33,178 nt of DNA from the NCBI RefSeq assembly GCF_008868175.1, contig NZ_WBKT01000057.1, positions 1 through 33,178 of the forward strand, given 5' to 3'. The notes under the pieces are model-generated. The model was given only the letters and a program-made list of their open reading frames with translations, ran no database searches and was not told the DNA's origin. A program made the translations under genes and the position numbers. This stretch comes from Micromonospora sp. AMSO31t (GTDB taxonomy: Bacteria > Actinomycetota > Actinomycetes > Mycobacteriales > Micromonosporaceae). Numbering within the stretch: position 1 is the first letter of the stretch; each line of letters opens with the position of its first letter. Of the stretch, positions 1 through 7,838 are shown piece by piece.

Positions 1-233
1 CCGAGGACGACGCCGCCCCGGTCGTGCCCACCCCCGACCGGCCCCGGCTCAGCCGGCGGGTGCCCGGGGCGAACCTGGCCGTGTCCCCGGGGCAGGCCAC
101 CCCGCCGGCAAGCCCGCCGCCGGGGGACCCCGCCGAGGTCCGCGACCTCATCACCGATTTCGAGGCGGGCGTCGCCCGTGCACTGCGCGAAGTCAGTCCC
201 GACCGCCGCTACGAAGAGGACGCATCACGGTGA
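1..233 (+). CDS. C-terminal end of a CvnA-like sensor histidine kinase (5'-truncated by window)
   Basis: Only the last ~76 codons are present; the frame is open from base 3 to the TGA at 231-233. The visible part is a Pro/Ala-rich, low-complexity tail with an RVPGANLA motif, followed by a short amphipathic end (FEAGVARALREV). Tails of this type, with an 'RxPGA' element, are typical of the nitrate/sulfonate-sensing type histidine kinases that open Cvn (conservon) operons. The identity rests mainly on context: the next three genes are cvnB, cvnC and cvnD homologues, and the stop overlaps the next start (GTGA). The kinase domain itself lies outside the window. Confidence 0.6.
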   Translation, partial: EDDAAPVVPTPDRPRLSRRVPGANLAVSPGQATPPASPPPGDPAEVRDLITDFEAGVARALREVSPDRRYEEDASR

Positions 234-694
234 CCAGCCCGTTCCTGCACGACAACGCCGACCAGACCACCACCGGCGGCCTCAGCCCCGAGGCGCGCAC
301 CTTCAACTGGCTGCTCGACTCGTTCACCTCCAGCACGGCCGGGGTGATGGAGGCGATCGCGGTCTCCTCGGACGGACTGCTGATGGCCATGTCCGCCATC
401 AAGGACCGGTCCAACGCGGAGCGGCTGGCCGCCGTCGTCTCCGGCATGACCAGCCTCGCCGGGGGCGCCGCCAGCTGGTACGCGCTCGGCGGTTTGAACC
501 GGGTGATCGTGGACATGGCCGAGGGCTACCTGCTGATCAGCGCGATCAGCAGCGGCTCGGTGCTCGGCGTGGTCGCCGACCGCTCGGCCAACCTGGGCAC
601 CGTGGCGTACGAGATGACGCTCTTCGCCGGCCGGGCCGGCGGCGCCCTGACCCCCCGGTTGATCGCCGAACTGAAGAACGCCGTCCAGCAATGA
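230..694 (+). CDS. Roadblock/LC7 domain protein (CvnB-like)
   Basis: A 154-residue roadblock/LC7 protein, the size usual for the CvnB/MglB-like family. The fold signature includes NWLLDSF near the N terminus, a central DGLLMAMS strand and SGMTSLAGG. Roadblock proteins of this kind act as GTPase-activating or scaffold partners of the Ras-like GTPase encoded two genes downstream, and as a bridge to the membrane sensor kinase. The GTG start at 230 overlaps the preceding TGA, and the stop overlaps the next ATG, so translational coupling across the module is likely. Part of a compact cvnABCD-type operon. Confidence 0.88.
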   Translation: MTSPFLHDNADQTTTGGLSPEARTFNWLLDSFTSSTAGVMEAIAVSSDGLLMAMSAIKDRSNAERLAAVVSGMTSLAGGAASWYALGGLNRVIVDMAEGYLLISAISSGSVLGVVADRSANLGTVAYEMTLFAGRAGGALTPRLIAELKNAVQQ

Positions 695-1140
695 CACCGG
701 ACGCGGCCGGCGAGGACCCGGAGCCGGAGCCCGGCACCCGGGTCCGCCCCTTCCTGCACGCGCCCGCCCCCGGCCCCGGGCCGGACGCGGGCGACGGGGA
801 GCCCAGCGGTCCGCGTCCGTTCGTGCTGACCGCCGGCCGGGTGGACGGCGATCCGGCGATCGGCCTGGAGACCCAGGTGACCGCCCGGCCGGAGAGCGGC
901 TCGTGGGCGGTGATCGCCCGGCTGGACCCGGAACTGGCGACGATCGTGGCGCTCTGCGCCGAGCCGATCTCGGTGGCCGAGATCTCCGCCCGGACGCGGA
1001 TGCACTTCGGCGTGACCCGGGTGCTCGTCGGCGACCTCCGCGCCGCCGGGCACCTCGACGTGCACCTCGGGGACGCCGACGACGCCCTCGACCCCGACCT
1101 CATCCTGCGAGTGATTGATGGACTCCGTGCGATCTCCTGA
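691..1140 (+). CDS. DUF742 protein (CvnC-like)
   Basis: A 149-residue DUF742 protein. After an acidic/proline-rich N-terminal ~45 residues comes the family hallmark RPFVLTAGR, then a winged-helix-like region (ICxEPxSVAEISARTRM equivalent, with MHFGVTRVLVGDL). The ATG at 691 overlaps the TGA of the roadblock gene. DUF742 proteins are the third member of Cvn modules and are thought to be DNA-binding-like or adaptor partners of the GTPase; the biochemical role is not well defined. The 3' end overlaps the GTPase gene start, which supports co-expression. Confidence 0.88.
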   Translation: MTPDAAGEDPEPEPGTRVRPFLHAPAPGPGPDAGDGEPSGPRPFVLTAGRVDGDPAIGLETQVTARPESGSWAVIARLDPELATIVALCAEPISVAEISARTRMHFGVTRVLVGDLRAAGHLDVHLGDADDALDPDLILRVIDGLRAIS

Positions 1141-1870
1141 ATGGCCGGCGGCCGCCGCGGGCGGTCCCGCCGCGAACAACGCCGCCACCCGGTACGCCGC
1201 CCCGCCCACCACCGTCCCGCCGGCCGGTCGGGCCGCCACGCCGGCTCCGCCGCCGCCGTACCGGCCGCCCGAGGTGGCCGCCCCGACGGTCAGCCGGGTG
1301 CCCGCGCCACGCCCACCGATCCCGGTGAAGATCCTCATCGCGGGTGGCTTCGGGGTCGGCAAGACCACCACGGTGGGCGCGATCTCCGAGATCGCCCCGC
1401 TGACCACCGAGGCCGAGATGACCACCGCCGGAATCGGCGTCGACGACGCGGGCGCGGCCTCGGACAAGACCACCACCACGGTGGCCATGGACTTCGGTTG
1501 CGTCACCATCGACCGCAGCCTCAAGCTCTACCTCTTCGGCACGCCCGGCCAGGCCCGCTTCGGCTTCATGTGGGACGACCTGGCCCGGGGCGCGCTCGGG
1601 GCGCTCGTGGTGGTGGACAGCGCCCGGCTCGACGACTGCTATCCGGCCATCGACTTCTTCGAGCGGGCCGGGCTGCCGTTCGCCGTGGGGGTGAACGCCT
1701 TCGACGGCCGGCTGGCGCTGGACCTGCCCTCGATCCGCTGGGCGCTGGCGATCGGCGAACACGTGCCGCTGGTGCAGTTCGACGCCCGGGACCGGCTCTC
1801 CGTACGGGACGCGCTGCTCGTCGTCCTGGACCGGGCGCTGGACCGGGCGACACGGGAGAAGGGGGCCTGA
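1118..1870 (+). CDS. Ras-like GTP-binding protein (CvnD-like)
   Basis: A 250-residue small GTPase of the CvnD/MglA-related ATP/GTP-binding family. The first ~65 residues are an Ala/Pro-rich extension; the G domain then starts with KILIAGGFGVGKTTTV (G1 P-loop). The G3 position reads GTPGQARF, where classical Ras has DTAGQ, and the G4 position reads GVNAFDG instead of NKxD; both deviations are usual in this family. It would act as the molecular switch of the module, controlled by the roadblock and kinase partners. Start: ATG 1118, directly after an in-frame TTG at 1115; both overlap the end of the DUF742 gene. Confidence 0.88.
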   Translation: MDSVRSPEWPAAAAGGPAANNAATRYAAPPTTVPPAGRAATPAPPPPYRPPEVAAPTVSRVPAPRPPIPVKILIAGGFGVGKTTTVGAISEIAPLTTEAEMTTAGIGVDDAGAASDKTTTTVAMDFGCVTIDRSLKLYLFGTPGQARFGFMWDDLARGALGALVVVDSARLDDCYPAIDFFERAGLPFAVGVNAFDGRLALDLPSIRWALAIGEHVPLVQFDARDRLSVRDALLVVLDRALDRATREKGA

Positions 1871-1913
1871 ACCGGCAGCCGGTTCGACCCGTATCACGGA
1901 AGGGGTGGACGTG

Positions 1914-2387
1914 ATGAGAGGTGATCTGGACGAGACCCTGGCCCGGCTGGCCCGGCGCGAGGAGGCGCAGCGCCGCCGGGGGCCGCTGCCCGACGAGCCG
2001 GACGAGGAGGCCGGGCGCGACCGGCCGGCGGACGCGCGGGCGGGGCACGGCGCGTACCGGTTGCGTGGGGGCGACCGGCCGGAGCCGCGGGACCCGGTCG
2101 AGGAGGTGGCCGAGGCGGTCCGCCGGGTGGTCGCCGAGCACCCCGGGCTCGCCGTCGTCGTGCGGGTGGAACTGGGCGGGCAGGCGTACCCGTTGCGGGT
2201 CGCCTGGTCCGGCCCGGAGGTGACGGTCGGGGCGGCGCCCGCGCCGGCGCCCCCGCCGGCCTGGCCGATGTCGGTGAAGACGGTGCCGGCCCCCGGGCAG
2301 GACGGGCTGGCCACCGACCCGGCGGCCCGGCTGGCCGAGATGATCCGGCGCGACCCGTCGCTGCTGGACGACACCGGCCCGCTCTGA
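1914..2387 (+). CDS. Hypothetical protein between the Cvn module and the AAA+ gene
   Basis: I do not recognise this protein (~157 residues). It begins with a charged, Arg/Glu-rich helix (LARLARREEAQRRR), has a disordered charged middle, then a short folded-looking segment with alternating helix and strands (EEVAEAVRRVV, LAVVVRVELGG, YPLRVAWSG), and a Pro/Ala linker before a final MIRRDPSLL motif. A GGAAGGGG ribosome site lies at about 1898-1905; it fits ATG 1914 best, with GTG 1911 and GTG 1905 as alternatives. It lies 43 bp after the GTPase on the same strand, so it may be the last gene of the Cvn operon. No function is proposed. Confidence 0.7.
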   Translation: MRGDLDETLARLARREEAQRRRGPLPDEPDEEAGRDRPADARAGHGAYRLRGGDRPEPRDPVEEVAEAVRRVVAEHPGLAVVVRVELGGQAYPLRVAWSGPEVTVGAAPAPAPPPAWPMSVKTVPAPGQDGLATDPAARLAEMIRRDPSLLDDTGPL

Positions 2388-2417
2388 GGCCCGCCGGCAC
2401 GACGGGGTGCCGGCGGC

Positions 2418-2430
2418 TACTGTCGGGCGG
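2418..2430 (+). promoter_or_regulatory. -10 box for a leaderless transcript of the AAA+ gene
   Basis: TACTGT at 2418-2423 sits exactly 6 nt before the GTG start at 2430, and no ribosome site is visible between the two. This is the arrangement expected when transcription starts at the start codon. The call is inference from spacing. Confidence 0.5.
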
Positions 2431-4652
2431 TGGCGGAACCCGACCTGACCCTGACCGCGGTCCTGCGGCCGGCGGCGCTGGACGCCCGGCGCGGCGTCGT
2501 CCGCCTGCACCCCGAGGTGCTGACGGCGCTGGCGCTGCGTCCCGGCGATCCGGTGCGGCTGGCCGGCCGCCGGGTGACTGCCGGCATCGCCGCCCCGGCC
2601 GAGCCGACCGCGAGCAGCGCCCTGCTCTACGCCGACGACCTGCTGCTGGGCAACCTGGGCCTGCGCGACGGCGGGCAGGTCACGGTGAGCCCGCTCCCGG
2701 CGGTCCCGGCGCGCCGGCTCACCCTGGCCGGGCCGGTCGGCGTCGTGGCCGCGGTCTCCCCGGAGATGCTCCGGCTCGCCCTGCTCGGCAAGGTGGTCAC
2801 CGCCGGCGACGACGTCTCGCTGCTGCCCCAGGACGTGCTCCCCGACGCCGCGCTCCGCGGCCTGGTCGAGGCCGCCCGGCGCAGCCTGGCCACCACCGTC
2901 GGGTACGCCTGGACCAGCACCCTGCTCACCGTCGTGGCGGCCGAGCCGGCGACCGGCGCGCTGGTCACCATGGACACCGTGGTCGGCTGGGAGCACGGCC
3001 CGGCCACCCGCGGCTCCGGCCCGGCCGGCGAGGGAGGCCCGGCGGCCCCGACCGCTCCGGCGCCGGCCGACGACCTGCTCGGCCCCGAGGACGCTCCCGA
3101 CGTGGACGAGCTGCCCGGGTTGCGGGCCCAGGCCGAGGAGCTCACCGAACTGCTCGACCTGGGCTTCCACCACCGGGAGGTGCTGGGGCGGCTCGGCACC
3201 ACGGTCTCGCTCGGCGTGCTCGTCAGCGGCCCGGCCGGCTCGGGCAAGTCGGCGCTGGTCCGCGCGGTCGCCGCCCGGGTCCGCGCCCGGGTGCGGCCGC
3301 TGTGGGGCCCGGAACTGGCCGCGCTGGGCAACGACGCGGCCGCCCGCCGGCTGCGCGAGGCCGCCGCCGCGGTCCGGGCCGGCGGCCCGGCCGTGCTGCT
3401 GGTCACCGACGTGGAGGCGGTCGCCCCGGCCGACGAGCCCGGTCCGCTGGCCACGGTGTTCCGGCAGGTGGTCGCTGAGACGGTCCGGTCGGGGGCGGCG
3501 GTCGTCTGCACGACCGGGCGCCCGGAGGCGGTGGATCCGGCGCTGCGCGCCCCGGACCTGCTCTCGCTGCGGATCACCGTGCCGCTGCCCGACGCGGCGC
3601 TGCGCCGGGAGCAGCTGACCGTGCTCACCCGGCAGGTGCCCCTGGCCGAGGACGTCCGGCTGGACGAGGTGGCCGGGCGTACGCCGGGGTTCGTCGCCGC
3701 CGACCTGGCCGCGCTGGTCCGGGAGGCCGGGGTGCGGGCCGCGCTGCGGCAGAAGGCGGCGGAGACCCCGACCGTGGCGATGGCCGACTTCGCCGCCGCC
3801 CTGGAGGTGGTCCGGCCGACCACGATGGCCGCGTCCACCCTGGAACTGGCCTCGGTGACCCTGAACGACGTCGGGGGCCTGCACGAGGTCAAGCAGACGT
3901 TGACCGAGTCGGTGCTGTGGCCGCTGACCTACCCGGACACCTTCGCCCGGCTGGGCGTGACGCCGCCGCGCGGGGTGCTGCTCTACGGGCCGCCCGGCTG
4001 CGGCAAGACCTACCTCGTCACCGCGCTGGCCGGCTCCGGCCGGGCCAACGTGCTGTCGGTGAAGGGGGCGGAGCTGCTCTCCAAGTGGGTCGGTGAGAGC
4101 GAGCGCGCGGTGCGGGAGCTGTTCCGCCGGGCCCGCGAGGCGGCCCCCACGCTGGTCTTCCTCGACGAGGTGGACGCCCTGGCCCCGGTCCGCGGCCAGG
4201 CCAACGACGGCGGCACCACCGACCGGGTGGTCGCCGCCCTGCTCACCGAGCTGGACGGGGTGGAGGCGCTGCGCAACGTGGTGGTGGTCGCCGCCACGAA
4301 CCGCCCCGAGCTGGTCGACCCCGCGCTGCTCCGCCCCGGCCGGCTGGAACGCCTGGTGTACGTGCCGCCGCCGGACGGCCCGGCCCGCGCCGAGATCCTC
4401 CGGGCTGCCGCCCGGCACGTCCCGCTCGCGCCCGACGTGGACCTCACCGCGCTCGGCGCGGAGCTGGACGGCTTCTCGGCGGCCGACTGCGCCGCGCTGA
4501 TCCGGGAGGCGGCCCTCGCCGCGATGCGCGAGTCGCTGGCGGCCAGCACGGTCACCGCCGCGCACGTCGAGGCGGCCCGCAGCCGCGTCCGCCCCTCGCT
4601 GGACCCGGTCCAGCTCGCCCACCTGGAGGCCTACGCCGCCACCCGGAGCTGA
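2430..4652 (+). CDS. Two-domain Cdc48/VAT-like AAA+ ATPase with degenerate D1
   Basis: A 740-residue protein with the Cdc48/p97-type layout: an N-terminal double-psi-barrel-like region (~1-185), an acidic/Pro linker, D1 (~245-455) and D2 (~470-725). D2 is complete: Walker A GPPGCGKT (520-527), Walker B LVFLDEVDA (D579, E580) and the second region of homology ending LLRPGRLER with Arg fingers. D1 keeps Walker A (GPAGSGKS, ~267-274), but its Walker B reads LLVTDVEAVAP, so Thr-Asp occupies the Asp-Glu positions; its sensor/Arg-finger segment reads PALRAPDLLS without the arginines. D1 therefore probably binds but does not hydrolyse ATP. Family role: unfolding or remodelling of protein complexes. 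It converges on gvpK; stem TGAGCC/GGTTCA (4650-4667) spans both stops. Confidence 0.9.
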   Translation: MAEPDLTLTAVLRPAALDARRGVVRLHPEVLTALALRPGDPVRLAGRRVTAGIAAPAEPTASSALLYADDLLLGNLGLRDGGQVTVSPLPAVPARRLTLAGPVGVVAAVSPEMLRLALLGKVVTAGDDVSLLPQDVLPDAALRGLVEAARRSLATTVGYAWTSTLLTVVAAEPATGALVTMDTVVGWEHGPATRGSGPAGEGGPAAPTAPAPADDLLGPEDAPDVDELPGLRAQAEELTELLDLGFHHREVLGRLGTTVSLGVLVSGPAGSGKSALVRAVAARVRARVRPLWGPELAALGNDAAARRLREAAAAVRAGGPAVLLVTDVEAVAPADEPGPLATVFRQVVAETVRSGAAVVCTTGRPEAVDPALRAPDLLSLRITVPLPDAALRREQLTVLTRQVPLAEDVRLDEVAGRTPGFVAADLAALVREAGVRAALRQKAAETPTVAMADFAAALEVVRPTTMAASTLELASVTLNDVGGLHEVKQTLTESVLWPLTYPDTFARLGVTPPRGVLLYGPPGCGKTYLVTALAGSGRANVLSVKGAELLSKWVGESERAVRELFRRAREAAPTLVFLDEVDALAPVRGQANDGGTTDRVVAALLTELDGVEALRNVVVVAATNRPELVDPALLRPGRLERLVYVPPPDGPARAEILRAAARHVPLAPDVDLTALGAELDGFSAADCAALIREAALAAMRESLAASTVTAAHVEAARSRVRPSLDPVQLAHLEAYAATRS

Positions 4653-4664
4653 GCCGGAACGGGT

Positions 4665-5018
4665 TCAGTCGGTGGGCAGCAGCGGGCCGAGCGGGCCGAG
4701 GTCGAGGTTGAGGTCCTCGGGGGCCAGGCCGAAGTACTCGCGCAGCTGGGTCATCTGCTCCTCCAGCGCCATGAGCGTGGCGCCGACCCGCTCGACCTGC
4801 TCCTCGGTGAGGTCGCCCAGGTCGACCCGGCGCAGCGCCTGCCGTTCCATGAGCTGCCGGAGCAGCTCGATCACGGTGAGCACCAGGCTGGCCAGCCCCC
4901 GCTCGACCGAGTCCTTGTCGACGGCGAGCCGGCGGTCCAGCGGCCGCACCCGGGGCGCCGTCCACCGCGGCTCGCCCAGCGCCGCCGCCAGGTCGGCCGC
5001 CTCGTCCCGCCCGGTCAC
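4665..5018 (-). CDS. gvpK: Gas vesicle protein GvpK
   Basis: A 117-residue GvpK. The conserved core is a helical segment reading DSVERGLASLVLTVIELLRQLMERQALRRV, of which only part is needed for recognition (LTVIELLRQLMERQA), followed by LTEEQVERVGATLM. GvpK is an accessory protein needed for assembly of the gas vesicle shell. It is the last gene of the operon; its GTG start overlaps the gvpS TGA (GTGA). The 3' end faces the AAA+ gene with only 12 bp between the stops. Confidence 0.93.
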   Translation of the reverse strand: MTGRDEAADLAAALGEPRWTAPRVRPLDRRLAVDKDSVERGLASLVLTVIELLRQLMERQALRRVDLGDLTEEQVERVGATLMALEEQMTQLREYFGLAPEDLNLDLGPLGPLLPTD

Positions 5019-5236
5019 GGCGCGGCCTCCGGGTCGGGCGGGGCGAGCGCGCCGACCGAGGCGATGAGCGCGCGCAGCGAGATGCGGACCAGGTCGATGT
5101 CCGCGATGGCCAGGGTGATGTCCCCGGTGATCACCACGCCGGTGGCGAGCACCCGGTCGAGCAGGTCGACCAGGGCCACCGACCGGTAGGCCAGCGGGTC
5201 GTCGGCGCTGCTCGGCGCCAGCGCGGTCACGCCCAT
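5015..5236 (-). CDS. gvpS: Gas vesicle protein GvpS (GvpA family)
   Basis: A small (73-residue) GvpA-superfamily protein. Its core runs VDLLDRVLATGVVITGD, then ITLAIADIDLVRISLRALIASV, the same helix-strand-strand-helix block as GvpA and GvpJ but with a different surface, as in GvpS of actinobacterial clusters. GvpS is a minor or accessory shell-related protein. ATG 5236 was chosen because GGAGGCGGAG precedes it within gvpL; an alternative GTG at 5230 forms a GTGA overlap with the gvpL stop. It lies between gvpL and gvpK as in Streptomyces clusters. Confidence 0.88.
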   Translation of the reverse strand: MGVTALAPSSADDPLAYRSVALVDLLDRVLATGVVITGDITLAIADIDLVRISLRALIASVGALAPPDPEAAP

Positions 5237-6027
5237 GCCGGCTCCGCCTCCGGTTCCGCCACGAACGAGTACGGCGGCCACGGGCCGGTCAGCTCCAGCC
5301 GCAGCTCCGGGTGCCCTTCCGCCAGCTCCCGGGCCAGCCCCGCGAAGCCGTCCCAGCGGTCCCGGTCGACCAGGTACGCCCCGTTGAGCACCATGGCGGT
5401 GGGCGCACCGGAGAGCCGCCGGTCCTGCGGGGCGTGCCGGCGGGCGGCGACCGCGTACCCGGCCAGGGCGGCGTGCACGGCGGCGGCCCCGTCGGCGGCG
5501 ACCCGCTGCCCCTCCTCCCGGGCGGTGAGCTGGGCCCGGCGCCGCCGCAGGTACGCGGCACCGGCCCCGCCCCCACCGTCGGGTTCCTCGACCCGCGGGG
5601 TGGCGCCGGGCACCACGTACCCCTTGACGCCCCACTCCGCGCGGCCGTCGAGCCGGGCCAGCGTGCCGGCCAGCTCGTCGTGCCGCTCGACCAGCACCCG
5701 GGCCACCCGGTCGTCGTCGCGGTGGACGGTGGCGAGTCGGGCGGGCACCACGGCGCCGGACCGGGACAGCGCGTCCACCACGGCGTGGTGGGCCCGGGCG
5801 GCGCGCTCCAGCCAGGCCAGGTCCTCCAGGTTGCGGCGCAGCGCGGCCTCGCCGTACTCGCTGAGCGGGGCGTCGCTGACCACGGCGACCAGGCCGGCGG
5901 CGGCCACCGCCCGCACCGGGGTGCCGGCGATGCCCGGGAGCCGGGCGGGCGTGGCCGTCCCGGCGACCACCCCGTGCAGCCAGACCGCGGTGCCGGTGTC
6001 CCCGACGGGGTCAGAGGTCGTGGTCAT
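5227..6027 (-). CDS. gvpL: Gas vesicle protein GvpL (GvpF/GvpL family)
   Basis: A 266-residue GvpL/GvpF family protein. Family marks are the N-terminal strand WLHGVVAG, the middle segment VVPARLATVHRDDDRV (the 'lPvrFGT' position), the Arg-rich helix YLRRRRAQL and the C-terminal NGAYLVDRDRWDGF plus LTGPWPPYSFV, the last being a very typical ending. GvpL proteins bind GvpA and are thought to act in nucleation or early assembly. The ATG at 6027 overlaps the end of gvpJ by 17 nt. Confidence 0.92.
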   Translation of the reverse strand: MTTTSDPVGDTGTAVWLHGVVAGTATPARLPGIAGTPVRAVAAAGLVAVVSDAPLSEYGEAALRRNLEDLAWLERAARAHHAVVDALSRSGAVVPARLATVHRDDDRVARVLVERHDELAGTLARLDGRAEWGVKGYVVPGATPRVEEPDGGGGAGAAYLRRRRAQLTAREEGQRVAADGAAAVHAALAGYAVAARRHAPQDRRLSGAPTAMVLNGAYLVDRDRWDGFAGLARELAEGHPELRLELTGPWPPYSFVAEPEAEPAWA

Positions 6028-6388
6028 GCCAGTCCTCCGTCTGCTCCCGCTCGGCCCGGGCCGCCACCCGCGGCCGGCGGGACGCCTCGACCTCCTCCGG
6101 GTCGCGCGGTCCCGGCTCGACCGGCGGCCGGGCCCGGGAGCTGAGCCACGGGTCGTGCTCCCACCAGTCGATGCCGATCTGCCGCGCCGTGTCCACCGAG
6201 GCGATGACCAGCCGCAGCTTCAGCGTCAGCAGCTCGATGTCGAGCAGGCTGACCCGGATGTCACCGGCGATCACGATGCCGCGGTCGAGCACCCGTTCCA
6301 GGATGTCGCCGAGGTTCGCCGGCTCGTGGCCGGCCGGCAGCACCTGACCGGAGTTCTGCACGACCGACGGAGCCCGCCCAATGGTCAT
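6011..6388 (-). CDS. gvpJ: Gas vesicle protein GvpJ (GvpA family)
   Basis: A 125-residue GvpJ. The GvpA-type core lies at ~26-72 (LGDILERVLDRGIVIAGD, then SLLDIELLTLKLRLVIASVDTA), followed by the GvpJ-specific IDWWEHDPWLSS segment at ~73-86 and a charged tail. GvpJ is a minor shell or tip protein needed for nucleation. Its start lies 1 nt after the gvpO stop. Confidence 0.92.
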   Translation of the reverse strand: MTIGRAPSVVQNSGQVLPAGHEPANLGDILERVLDRGIVIAGDIRVSLLDIELLTLKLRLVIASVDTARQIGIDWWEHDPWLSSRARPPVEPGPRDPEEVEASRRPRVAARAEREQTEDWHDHDL

Positions 6389-6389
6389 C

Positions 6390-6737
6390 TCAGTCCCCCT
6401 TGCCGCGCTGGTAGCGGCGCGTCCGCCGGTAGCCGAGCAGGCTGCCGGTCATGTCCAGCTCGACCTCGTAGAGGCCGAGCAGGTCGGTCGACGCCGGGAT
6501 GCGGTGGTCCTCGACCACCTCCACCCCGATCCGCCAGCCGTCGTCGGTGGGCTGGATCGAGGTGACCCCGAGCGGGTCCTTACCGGTCAGATCGACGATC
6601 TGGCGCAACCCCTCCCGGGCCGCCTCGCCCGCGCTGACCGCCTCCTCGTCGTCCTCGTCGAGATACCGGTCCTCGGTCCGACCGCCCCGGTCCCGCCACC
6701 GCTCGCGGTCGCCGTCACCCCGGATCCGTGCTGTCAT
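6390..6737 (-). CDS. gvpO: Gas vesicle protein GvpO
   Basis: A 115-residue GvpO. It has a charged N-terminal ~40 residues, then the conserved domain with REGLRQIVDLTGKDP, a DDGWRIGVEVVEDHRIP strand pair and LGLYEVELDMTGSLLGYRR, typical of the family. GvpO is required for gas vesicle formation in haloarchaea and is conserved in actinobacterial clusters. Its ATG overlaps the gvpG stop (ATGA), so the two are probably coupled. Confidence 0.92.
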   Translation of the reverse strand: MTARIRGDGDRERWRDRGGRTEDRYLDEDDEEAVSAGEAAREGLRQIVDLTGKDPLGVTSIQPTDDGWRIGVEVVEDHRIPASTDLLGLYEVELDMTGSLLGYRRTRRYQRGKGD

Positions 6738-7078
6738 CGCCCTCCCCCTCGTCCGCCACGCGGCTCGCCGCGGCGGCCGCCGGTCCCCCGCCGGGCGGGC
6801 GCCGGCCGCCGGGGAGCACCGTTACGCCCCGGCGGGACACGGCTGCCGCCGGCGGCCGGCCTGGTCAACCGGTCCAGCACCTGCTGCTGCCCCCGGTCCC
6901 GCTCCTCCGGCGTGATGTCACCGGCCGCCGCCGCCCGGTCCAGCTCCTCCAGCTCGCGCCGGATGTTGACCGGGTTGTACTGCCGTGACTCCGCCTCCCG
7001 CGCCACCACCTTGACCAGCGCGGTCAGCCCGCGCACCGGCGCGTACGGCAGGGTCAGCAGCGTCCACAGGATGTCCAC
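6734..7078 (-). CDS. gvpG: Gas vesicle protein GvpG
   Basis: A 114-residue GvpG. The family start LWTLLTLPYAPVRGL is followed by a helical region with RRELEELDRA and ITPEERDRGQQQVLDRL. The last ~40 residues are a Gly/Arg/Pro-rich basic tail with no recognisable fold. Start is GTG 7078, supported by GGAG six bases upstream inside the gvpF end. GvpG is a small accessory protein of the shell assembly complex. Confidence 0.92.
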   Translation of the reverse strand: MDILWTLLTLPYAPVRGLTALVKVVAREAESRQYNPVNIRRELEELDRAAAAGDITPEERDRGQQQVLDRLTRPAAGGSRVPPGRNGAPRRPAPARRGTGGRRGEPRGGRGGGR

Positions 7079-7081
7079 GGG

Positions 7082-7837
7082 TCACTCCACCAGCTGGTGC
7101 GCGCTGACGAAGTCGTACGGGGCGAGCGGGCCGATGAGCCGCATCCGGATCAGGTCCCGCCGCCGCTCGGCGAAGTCCTCCACGGCCTGGACGAACTCGT
7201 CCTCGGCGTCGCCCTCCACGAGGAAGGAGACGCGCACCGCGTCCAGCTCGTTGCTGGGCGGGAGGGGCGCGTCGGCCACCACGAGGCGGCCCACCGCGTC
7301 GATCAGGTCGCGGTTCTCCGCCTCCCGGCGCAGCTCCACCGCCTGACTGATCATCTCGCCGAGCCGGATCCGCTGCTCCCGGCTCTCGACCTCCGGCCGG
7401 CCGCGCACCTCGTCGGCGAGGGCCCCGGCGGCGGCGTTCTCCGCCAGGAACCCGGCGATGAACTCCTGCTCGTCGAAGCGCCCGTGCACGGTGTACTGGA
7501 GGCGGTCCTCGAACTCGTCGAGGGCGGCGGCGAACCGGTCGTGGTGCGCGGCGAGCAGGTCCTCGACCGCGTCCTCGCCGGTCACCACCGTGCCGAAACG
7601 GACCGGCAGCACCGGCGCCACCACCGCCGTCCCGTCCAGCAGCCGCTCGTACGCGGTCAGGTCCGCCGGCCGGCCCAGCGGCTCCTCCAGCCCGACCTCG
7701 CTGACCAGCGCCGCCAGCTCACCGTGCCGGATCGCGGTCACCTCGCCGGGCGGGGAGCCGACCCCCTCGGCCTCGGGGGTCGGCTCCACGTCGGACGGCA
7801 CGATGCCGTAGATGAACAGCCCGTTCTCCTGAGCCAT
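7082..7837 (-). CDS. gvpF: Gas vesicle protein GvpF
   Basis: A 251-residue GvpF. Recognised by FIYGIVP near the N terminus, the central VVAPVLPVRFGTVV block (the most conserved GvpF/L motif), the LQYTVHGRFDEQEF segment and the C-terminal VSFLVEGD ... IGPLAPYDFV ending. GvpF binds GvpA and is needed for shell assembly; the family has a two-domain fold. ATG 7837 lies 1 nt after the gvpA stop codon, which makes GvpF the first gene downstream of the structural gene, the usual order. Confidence 0.94.
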   Translation of the reverse strand: MAQENGLFIYGIVPSDVEPTPEAEGVGSPPGEVTAIRHGELAALVSEVGLEEPLGRPADLTAYERLLDGTAVVAPVLPVRFGTVVTGEDAVEDLLAAHHDRFAAALDEFEDRLQYTVHGRFDEQEFIAGFLAENAAAGALADEVRGRPEVESREQRIRLGEMISQAVELRREAENRDLIDAVGRLVVADAPLPPSNELDAVRVSFLVEGDAEDEFVQAVEDFAERRRDLIRMRLIGPLAPYDFVSAHQLVE

Positions 7838-7838
7838 C

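Noticed and set aside
1880..1900. GGTTCGA resembling a tRNA T-loop
   Set aside because: No cloverleaf can be drawn around it; it lies in a 43-bp gap between two genes.
1566..4622. Very long open frame on the minus strand (over 1000 codons) opposite the GTPase and AAA+ genes
   Set aside because: It is antisense to well-supported domain proteins; its translation is Arg/Gly/Pro/His-rich with no fold, a usual result of high third-position GC.
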